Of a DNA stretch of 48,485 nucleotides, positions 43,117 through 48,485 are shown piece after piece; the stretch's first letter is position 1; each line of letters opens with the position of its first letter. Source of the DNA: Micromonospora acroterricola (lineage in GTDB: Bacteria > Actinomycetota > Actinomycetes > Mycobacteriales > Micromonosporaceae); the NCBI RefSeq assembly GCF_003172955.1, contig NZ_QGKR01000350.1, positions 1 through 48,485 on the forward strand. Reading direction: 5' to 3'. Position numbers and translations under genes: made by a program. The notes beneath the pieces are model-generated. The model worked only from the letters and a program-made list of their open reading frames with translations. It was not told the origin of the DNA and did no database searches.

Positions 43117-44850
43117 TCAGCGCTGATCATCGCCGCGGTCGCGACGCACGGTGGCCTTGCGGCCCTTGATGGTGCTGGAGCGCAACCCGGAGATCACCTC
43201 GTCGGCCACGCCCTGCGGCACCTCCACAAGCGAGAACCGGTCTGCGATCTCGATCGAGCCGATGTCCCGGCCGCGGATCCCGGTCTCCCCGGTGATCGCA
43301 CCGACCAGATCCTGCGGGCGCACCCCGGCGCGCCGGCCCAGGCCGACGAAGACCTGGACGGTGTTGCCGCCACCCGGACGCGGCCGGCCGCCACCGCGCC
43401 GGTCGCCGCCGCGGCCGCCAACCTCCGGTCGACCCTCGCGCGGCCCGCGCATCGGCGCCTGCGGGATCTCCTCCTCGTCGTCGGAACCCGGCGAGGTCAC
43501 CTCGTGCGCCAGCTTCACCGCGGCGAGGGCCACCTCCATCAGGTCGAACTCGTCGGTCAGCGTCTCCACGATCACCCGGAACGGGTCCAGGTCGTCCTCC
43601 AGCAGACTCTCCCGCAGCGCCGCCTGCGTCAGCTCCAGTCGGCGGGTGCGCATGTCCGCCACCGTGGGGATCTTGTCAATGGTGATCCGCTGGCCGGTCA
43701 CCCGCTCGATGGTCTTCAGCATCCGGTGCTCGCGCGGCTCGGCGAGGGTGATCGCGACACCCTCCCGCCCGGCCCGGCCCACCCGGCCGATGCGGTGCAC
43801 GTACGACTCCGGCGCCGACGGCACGTCGTAGTTGACCACGTGGGTGAGCTGCTCGATGTCCAGCCCGCGGGCCGCCACGTCGGTGGCCACCAGCAGGTCG
43901 GCGGTGCCGGCCCGCAGCCGGCCCATCACCCGGTCGCGCTGCTCCTGGCTCATGCCGCCGTGCAGCGCCTCGGAGCGGTAGCCCCGGCCGTTCATCGTCT
44001 CGGTCAGCCGGTCGACCTCCTCGCGGCTGCGGCAGAACACGATCGCCGCGGTGGGCGACTCCACGTCCAGCACCCGGCCGAGCGCGGCCGGCTTGTGGGC
44101 CCGGGTCACGATGTACGCGCTCTGCCGAACCCTCGGCGCCTCACCCGCGACCGGTTGCTCCCGGCCGATCTCGATCCGGACCGGCTCGCGCAGGTGCTGC
44201 CGGGCCATCCCGTCGATCCGGGACGGCATGGTGGCCGAGAAGAGCACGGTCTGACGCTCCGCCGGGGCGTGCTCCAGGATCGCCTCGATGTCCTCGGCGA
44301 AGCCCATGTCGAGCATCTCGTCGGCCTCGTCGAGCACCACCGTGGCCAGCCCGCCGAGGCGCAGCGTGCCCCGGGCGATGTGATCGAGCGCCCGCCCCGG
44401 GGTGGCCACCACCACGTCGACGCCGCTGTCCAGCGCCCGCAGCTGCCGCCCGATCGGCTGCCCGCCGTAGATCGGTAGCACCCGGGCGCCCAGGTCCTTG
44501 CCGTAGCGGTGGAACGCCTCGGACACCTGCACCGCCAGTTCCCGGGTCGGCACCAGCACCAACGCCACCGGGTCCCCACCGTCGCCGTGCGCCGGCATCC
44601 GGTGCAGCAGCGGCAGCGCGAACGCCGCCGTCTTGCCGGTGCCGGTGGCCGCCTGGCCCAGCAGGTCCCGACCCTCCAGCAGCGGTGGGATCGCCTCCCG
44701 CTGGATGGGGGTCGGCTCCTCGTAACCGAGGGCGGACAGCGCGCCCAGCAGTTCGGCGCGCAGCCCGAGCTCCGCGAAGGCGTTCGCCTCGTCGGTGCCG
44801 TCGGGGGTGGTCTCGGTCGGTGCGTCGTGCTGTGCAGGTGCGGAACTCAT
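43117..44850 (-). CDS. DEAD-box RNA helicase with DbpA-type RNA-binding domain
   Basis: Protein of 577 residues. The Q motif (FAELGLRAELLGALSALGYEEPTPIQ), Walker A (AATGTGKT at 67-74), VLDEADEMLDMGF, SATM, and the helicase C motifs HGGMSQEQRDRVM and YVHRIGRVGRAG are intact. A Gly/Arg-rich linker (about 470-500) leads to a DbpA-like RNA-binding fold (VQVFVGLGRRAGVRPQDLVGAITGETGIRGRDIGSIEIADRFSLVEVPQG). The layout is that of DeaD/CsdA-type helicases used in ribosome assembly and cold adaptation. The start is the ATG at 44850. Confidence 0.95.
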   Translation of the reverse strand: MSSAPAQHDAPTETTPDGTDEANAFAELGLRAELLGALSALGYEEPTPIQREAIPPLLEGRDLLGQAATGTGKTAAFALPLLHRMPAHGDGGDPVALVLVPTRELAVQVSEAFHRYGKDLGARVLPIYGGQPIGRQLRALDSGVDVVVATPGRALDHIARGTLRLGGLATVVLDEADEMLDMGFAEDIEAILEHAPAERQTVLFSATMPSRIDGMARQHLREPVRIEIGREQPVAGEAPRVRQSAYIVTRAHKPAALGRVLDVESPTAAIVFCRSREEVDRLTETMNGRGYRSEALHGGMSQEQRDRVMGRLRAGTADLLVATDVAARGLDIEQLTHVVNYDVPSAPESYVHRIGRVGRAGREGVAITLAEPREHRMLKTIERVTGQRITIDKIPTVADMRTRRLELTQAALRESLLEDDLDPFRVIVETLTDEFDLMEVALAAVKLAHEVTSPGSDDEEEIPQAPMRGPREGRPEVGGRGGDRRGGGRPRPGGGNTVQVFVGLGRRAGVRPQDLVGAITGETGIRGRDIGSIEIADRFSLVEVPQGVADEVISGLRSSTIKGRKATVRRDRGDDQR

Positions 44851-44920
44851 GCGCCAAGCTTTTCATCACGCCGCCGAACGCGCTGCAGCGACCGGCACAA
44901 CGCGCCGCAGGAGCAGTGGG

Positions 44921-44948
44921 CCGCCCGCCGCCCCTTGCCGGCGGGCGG
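44921..44948 (-). terminator. Terminator hairpin
   Basis: CCGCCCGCCG (44921-44930) pairs perfectly with CGGCGGGCGG (44939-44948) around an eight-base loop, just beyond the stop of the polytopic membrane protein gene. Confidence 0.65.
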
Positions 44949-44953
44949 TCCGC

Positions 44954-45859
44954 TCAGCCGGTGGTCAGGACCGCCAGGAGCACGGTGACGCCCACCACCG
45001 CGTCGAGTACCCCGCACCACTCCGCGTAGCCGCGCGGCACCACCCGGCCGCTGCGGTGGTGGACGACGTCCCAGCCGGCGTGCGCCAGCCAACCGAAGGC
45101 CACCAGCCACGCGGCGGTCCGTCCGCCGGCGGTAACCGCGACCAGGGTCAGGGCGACCCAGCCGGCCAGGCCGAGCAGTTGGGTCATGAGCGCGCCCGGC
45201 CCGCGCAGCGTGCCCCGGGCCAGGCCGATCGCCAGGTAGCCGCCGGGCAGCGCCAGCATCGCCCACGGGGTGAGCACCCCCGGGTCGGCCCAGTTGTCCA
45301 CGGTCATCAGCAGCGCCAGCCCGGTGGGCCAGCGGCGGGCGAGCGCCACCACGGCCGGGTGCCGGCGTACCGGCACCGGCGCCTCGTGACGGTGCCGCAC
45401 CGCCACCAGCACCATCGCCGGCACCATCAGCAGGTGGCCGCCGAGCAGCAGCGCGTCGCCGTCCAGCAGGCCGGCCCACAACGGCACGAGCAGGAGCAGG
45501 AACGGTACGTACATCGCGGCGGCCATCTCGCCGACCGCGACCCACCCGTGCGCCCGGTAGCGCATCCACACCGTCATGCCGATCGTCATGCTGGTGGCCA
45601 TCACGAGCGCGGCCACGTCCGGCCGGCCCAACGGGCCGCCGAGCCCCAGCGCGGCGGCTGCCGCGTCCCACAACGGGCCGAGCAGCAGCATCCCGGCGAC
45701 CATGGCGAGTGCCATCTCGGCGAGGTGCCACAGCAGCCTCCGTGCGCCGCCGGCCGGCACGGTGGCGGGCGTCGTGCCCGGTGGCGCCGGCCGGTCGGCC
45801 GGCGGCGGCCCGGTCGGTGGTACGGCGAGAGTGTCGACGTGCGTCCGTGTGATCCCCAT
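44954..45859 (-). CDS. Polytopic membrane protein of unknown function
   Basis: Protein of 301 residues. A Pro/Thr-rich N-terminal 40 residues precede eight or nine membrane helices (MALAMVAGMLLLGPLW, VAALVMATSMTIGMTVWM, MYVPFLLLLVPLWAGLL, through WCGVLDAVVGVTVLLAVL). A histidine pair occurs in WLAHAGWDVVHHRSG. No transporter signature is recognised. The ATG at 45859 is used. It is divergent from a DesK/DesR-like system across 132 bp and is the natural target candidate. Confidence 0.65.
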   Translation of the reverse strand: MGITRTHVDTLAVPPTGPPPADRPAPPGTTPATVPAGGARRLLWHLAEMALAMVAGMLLLGPLWDAAAAALGLGGPLGRPDVAALVMATSMTIGMTVWMRYRAHGWVAVGEMAAAMYVPFLLLLVPLWAGLLDGDALLLGGHLLMVPAMVLVAVRHRHEAPVPVRRHPAVVALARRWPTGLALLMTVDNWADPGVLTPWAMLALPGGYLAIGLARGTLRGPGALMTQLLGLAGWVALTLVAVTAGGRTAAWLVAFGWLAHAGWDVVHHRSGRVVPRGYAEWCGVLDAVVGVTVLLAVLTTG

Positions 45860-45979
45860 GCCGTCCACCCTGGCGGCGTACGCGCCCGGTGGGCAGTCCC
45901 GCCCGTCACCGGAAATCCGTGCGGACCGCACGGCCCGACCGTGACATCTCGCCGGGGTGGACCGGGCGCGGAGCGGTCC

Positions 45980-45991
45980 TAGTATCGGTGC
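45980..45991 (+). promoter_or_regulatory. Leaderless -10 box of DesK-like gene
   Basis: TAGTAT (45980-45985) ends six bases before the GTG at 45992, which lacks a ribosome site. This is the classic leaderless spacing. Confidence 0.5.
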
Positions 45992-47146
45992 GTGGCGAGC
46001 GAGGCGGTGACTCCCCGGGCGGACCGGCGGCTGCACCGGGCCCGGCAGGTGACCCTGCTGTCGCTGGCCACCGGCGTCTGGGCGAGCGTGCTGCTGCCCG
46101 CCGTCGGCCTGACCCGCGATCCGGCCCCCGGCCGCGTCGCGCTCGGCGCGGCCGGCATCCTCGCGTTCACGGCCGCCCAGACCGCCGTGCTGTACGCGGC
46201 CGTGACGCCGTGGCTCGACCAGCGCCGGCGGCGCCGCGCCCAGCTGAGCCTGGCCGGGGTGGCCGTGCTGACCGTCCCGCTGGTGGGGCCGGTGGCGGCC
46301 GGTGTCTGGCCGACCTGGGCCTGGCTGGGCGCCTCGCTGATCGGCATGGCGCCGCTGCTGGTCCGGCTCCCGGCCGCGGTGGCGGTGGCGGCCGGCGTCC
46401 TCCTGGTGTCGGTGGGGGTGGCCTGGTGGACCGGCGGCTCCGTCTGGCGCCACCTGGCCGTCACCGGTGGGATCGGGGTGTCCGTCGCCGCGGTCAACTG
46501 GTTCCAGGTCTGGTTCTGGGACCTGCTCGTGGAGGCTCGACAGGGGCAGAACGCCCGCGCCCGGCTGGCCGCCGCCGAGGAGCGGCTGCGCTTCGCCCGC
46601 GACGTGCACGACGTGCTGGGGCACAACCTCACCGTGATCGCGTTGAAGGCCGAACTCGCCGCCCGGCTGGCCCCGGTGGACCCGGAACGGGCCGGCCGGG
46701 AGGCCACCGACGTGCAGCGCCTCGCGGCGTCCGCACTGACCGAGCTACGGGAAACCGTGCACGGCTACCGGGCCGTCGACCTCGGCGAACAGCTGGCCGC
46801 CGTGGCCGGGGTGCTGCGCTCCTGCGGGGTGCGCTGCACGGTGCCCCCGCCACCGGCCGACCTGCCGCAGTCCGCCGCCACCGAGCTGGCCGCCGTGCTG
46901 CGCGAGGCCGGGACGAACGTGCTGCGGCACAGCCGGGCCGACTGGTGCCGGATCAGCATCCACCGGGAGGACGACGTGGCCAGGATGACGGTGGCCAACG
47001 ACGGCGCCGACGACCGTGGTCCGGACGCGCACAGCCACGGCCTGCGCGGGCTCGCCGACCGGCTCGCCGCCGCCGGAGGGGAGCTGCGGGTACGCCGGGA
47101 GGACGCCGTGTTCACCCTGGAAGCCACCGTGCCGGTGGCCCCGTGA
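45992..47146 (+). CDS. DesK-like sensor histidine kinase
   Basis: Protein of 384 residues. About five membrane helices (20-175) with no extracytoplasmic sensor domain are followed by a HisKA_3 box RLRFARDVHDVLGHNLTVIALKAELAA with His206. The ATPase part has EAGTNVLRHS (N box) and HGLRGLADRLAAAGG (G2 box). This layout matches membrane-state sensors such as DesK. The GTG start is taken as leaderless. Its stop overlaps the regulator start (GTGA), so the pair is translationally coupled. Confidence 0.9.
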   Translation: MASEAVTPRADRRLHRARQVTLLSLATGVWASVLLPAVGLTRDPAPGRVALGAAGILAFTAAQTAVLYAAVTPWLDQRRRRRAQLSLAGVAVLTVPLVGPVAAGVWPTWAWLGASLIGMAPLLVRLPAAVAVAAGVLLVSVGVAWWTGGSVWRHLAVTGGIGVSVAAVNWFQVWFWDLLVEARQGQNARARLAAAEERLRFARDVHDVLGHNLTVIALKAELAARLAPVDPERAGREATDVQRLAASALTELRETVHGYRAVDLGEQLAAVAGVLRSCGVRCTVPPPPADLPQSAATELAAVLREAGTNVLRHSRADWCRISIHREDDVARMTVANDGADDRGPDAHSHGLRGLADRLAAAGGELRVRREDAVFTLEATVPVAP

Positions 47147-47748
47147 TCCGCGTCCTGCTCGCCGACGACGAGGAGCTGGTCCGGGTCGCCGTCGCCGCGC
47201 TGCTCGGGCTGGAGCCCGACATCGAGGTCGTGGCCCAGGCCGCCGAGGGTCGGGCCGCGGTCGACGCGGCGCTGGCACACCGCCCCGACGTGGCCGTGGT
47301 GGACCTGGAGATGCCGGGCCTGGACGGCATCGGGGTCGCCGCCGAGCTGACCCGGGCACTGCCGGCCTGCGCCGTGGTGGTGTTGACCGGGCACGGCCGG
47401 CCGGGGCACCTGCGGCAGGCGTTGACCGCCGGCGCGCGGGGGTTCCTGCCCAAGGGCTCGCCCGGCGGGGCGCTCGCCGACGTGATCCGCCGGGTGCACA
47501 CCGGCGGCCGGTACGTCGACCCGTCGCTCGCCGCGGACGCGCTGACGCTGCCCGCGTGCCCGCTCACGCCGCGCGAGCTGGAGACACTGCGACTGGCCGA
47601 GTTCGGCGCCCCGGTGGCGGTGATCGCCCGCCGGGTGCACCTGTCCACCGGCACGGTACGCAACCACCTGTCCGCCGCCGTGCAGAAGCTCGGCGCGGCG
47701 GACCGAACCGAGGCGGTACGCACCGCCCGGGACAACGGCTGGCTCTGA
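47143..47748 (+). CDS. DesR-like NarL-type response regulator
   Basis: Protein of 201 residues. The receiver begins MIRVLLADDEELVRVAVAALLGLEPDIEVV, with Asp54 in AVVDLEMPGLDG and Lys in GFLPKGSPGG. The helix-turn-helix reads LTPRELETLRLAEFGAPVAVIARRVHLSTGTVRNHLSAAVQKLGAADRTEAVRTA. The GTG at 47143 overlaps the kinase stop. It should act with the DesK-like kinase; likely targets are itself and the divergent membrane protein. Confidence 0.92.
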   Translation: MIRVLLADDEELVRVAVAALLGLEPDIEVVAQAAEGRAAVDAALAHRPDVAVVDLEMPGLDGIGVAAELTRALPACAVVVLTGHGRPGHLRQALTAGARGFLPKGSPGGALADVIRRVHTGGRYVDPSLAADALTLPACPLTPRELETLRLAEFGAPVAVIARRVHLSTGTVRNHLSAAVQKLGAADRTEAVRTARDNGWL

Positions 47749-47764
47749 CCGGGCCGCCCCTCCT

Positions 47765-47829
47765 GCGTCGATCATGAGGTTAGCGTCACGACACGCCGGT
47801 ACCGACGTCGCCAACTTCATGATCGACGC
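47765..47829. repeat. Palindromic repeat / bidirectional terminator
   Basis: Two 20-base arms (47765-47784 and 47810-47829) form an inverted repeat with two mismatches around a 25-base spacer. The core TCGATCATGA...TCATGATCGA is less GC-rich than its surroundings. From memory, such GATCATGA-core palindromes are dispersed in Micromonosporaceae. It lies between the regulator and the ligase-like gene. Confidence 0.55.
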
Positions 47830-47878
47830 GTGGCTCGTCTTCTGGCCGGGTCGAGGCGAGGCAGGTGGCGCGAGCGGC

Positions 47879-47890
47879 TAACGTGCGGAG
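47879..47890 (+). promoter_or_regulatory. Leaderless -10 box of ligase-like gene
   Basis: TAACGT (47879-47884) ends six bases before the GTG at 47891, which has only a very close GGAG. Confidence 0.4.
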
Positions 47891-48412
47891 GTGCGTACGG
47901 TCGAGTTGATCTGCTCCGCGGAGGTGGATGCCGAGGTCCGGGCCGTCTGGGACCGGTTGGCGGCGGCCGGGCTGCCCAGTCTGGCCCGCAACACCCACCC
48001 GACCAACCGGCCGCACCTGACCCTCGCCGCGGTGGACGAGTTCCCGCCCGGCGCCGAGCACCGCCTGGCCGACCTGTTCGACGCCGCGCTGCCGGTGCCG
48101 GTCACGCTCGACCGCATCGTCGTTCTCGACGGCAGCGCGCCGTTGGTCTGGCTCGTGCGACCCACGCCCGCGCTGACGGCGCTGCACGCCGCCGTCTGGG
48201 ACGTGCTCGCCGACGCCCCCGGACACCGGGCGTGGCACGCGCCGGGCGCGTGGGTACCGCACCTGAGCGTGGCACTGCGGTTCCGCAACGCGGACCTGCG
48301 GCTGGCCCGCGCCGTCGCCGGCGGTCAGCGGCCGACCGGCGCTTTCGTCGGGGCCCGCAGCTACAACGGCGCTGACCGGTCGACAGCACCGCTGACGCGC
48401 CAGCACATCTGA
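47891..48412 (+). CDS. 2'-5' RNA ligase / phosphodiesterase-fold protein
   Basis: Protein of 173 residues in the 2H phosphoesterase fold. Both H-x-[ST] motifs are present: PHLTLAAVDEF near residue 51 and PHLSVALRF near residue 121. 2H enzymes open or seal 2'-5' and cyclic phosphates on RNA or nucleotides. It is cytoplasmic, with no partner gene adjacent. The GTG at 47891 is read as leaderless. The biological substrate is unknown. Confidence 0.85.
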   Translation: MRTVELICSAEVDAEVRAVWDRLAAAGLPSLARNTHPTNRPHLTLAAVDEFPPGAEHRLADLFDAALPVPVTLDRIVVLDGSAPLVWLVRPTPALTALHAAVWDVLADAPGHRAWHAPGAWVPHLSVALRFRNADLRLARAVAGGQRPTGAFVGARSYNGADRSTAPLTRQHI

Positions 48413-48485
48413 TCTCGTGACCGTCCCTCGGACAGCCTCATCGCGCCGTCATCACAACGCGTGAGGCACTAGTTGCTACCCCCGC

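Noticed and set aside
43108..44478. A 456-codon open frame on the plus strand opposite the RNA helicase
   Set aside because: Antisense frame of a well-supported helicase; composition is that of a GC-skew artefact.
48413..48485. Possible tRNA or promoter at the right edge
   Set aside because: No cloverleaf or clear promoter can be formed in the 73 bases available.

Overview
The window is a very GC-rich actinobacterial chromosome segment. The organism is most likely a Micromonosporaceae member close to Micromonospora. The signs are GC-rich third codon positions, frequent GTG starts, an Lsr2 nucleoid protein, an HspR-type HAIR box before lon, F420/LLM-type oxidoreductases, Asp23/DUF6286/AmaP genes and several apparently leaderless genes. 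All calls come from reading the sequence; no database search was possible. I see no rRNA, tRNA, CRISPR array, transposase, integrase or att site, so this reads as a chromosomal arm of small independent units rather than an island.

Layout. 1-2.3 kb: LtrA-like membrane protein, then a CmtR-like metal sensor overlapping a cation diffusion facilitator. 2.3-7.9 kb: a divergent pair of large membrane proteins, one with a C-terminal alpha/beta-hydrolase motif and one a NACHT NTPase with a multi-pass C-terminal region. 8-14.1 kb: secreted PQQ-type sugar dehydrogenase, CYP152-like fatty-acid peroxygenase, a 62-residue protein behind a stress-sigma-like promoter, an XRE-cupin regulator divergent from a methyltransferase, a GNAT protein and a TPR protein. 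14.1-19.3 kb: an AhpD-like / DUF6220-like / membrane multicopper-oxidase operon divergent from a NarL-family two-component system. 19.4-25.8 kb: DUF1801-like protein, EamA transporter divergent from a LysR regulator, then an ArsR / F420-reductase-like / LLM / LLM cluster divergent from a MarR regulator with two matching palindromes.

26-35 kb: a solute-binding-domain/membrane fusion, a STAS protein, FKBP, TerC, a BtuF-like protein, the Asp23-DUF6286-AmaP operon, a phytanoyl-CoA-dioxygenase-like enzyme behind a CRP-type site and a LacI-type palindrome, and a DUF2726-like protein. 35.3-40.1 kb: a secreted repeat protein, Lsr2, a divergent response regulator / soluble histidine kinase, manganese catalase and a small membrane protein. 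40.1-48.4 kb: Lon behind a HAIR box, DoxX-like protein, DEAD-box helicase with a DbpA-type tail, a polytopic membrane protein divergent from a DesK/DesR-like pair, a palindromic repeat, and a 2'-5' RNA ligase-like protein.

Common theme: many units serve envelope, metal, peroxide and heat stress (CDF, MCO, AhpD, Mn catalase, Asp23, TerC, Lon, STAS). Several are arranged as a divergent regulator and target with a readable operator. The least explained loci are the NACHT/membrane-hydrolase pair, the binding-domain/membrane fusion, and the AhpD-DUF6220-MCO operon with its two-component system.
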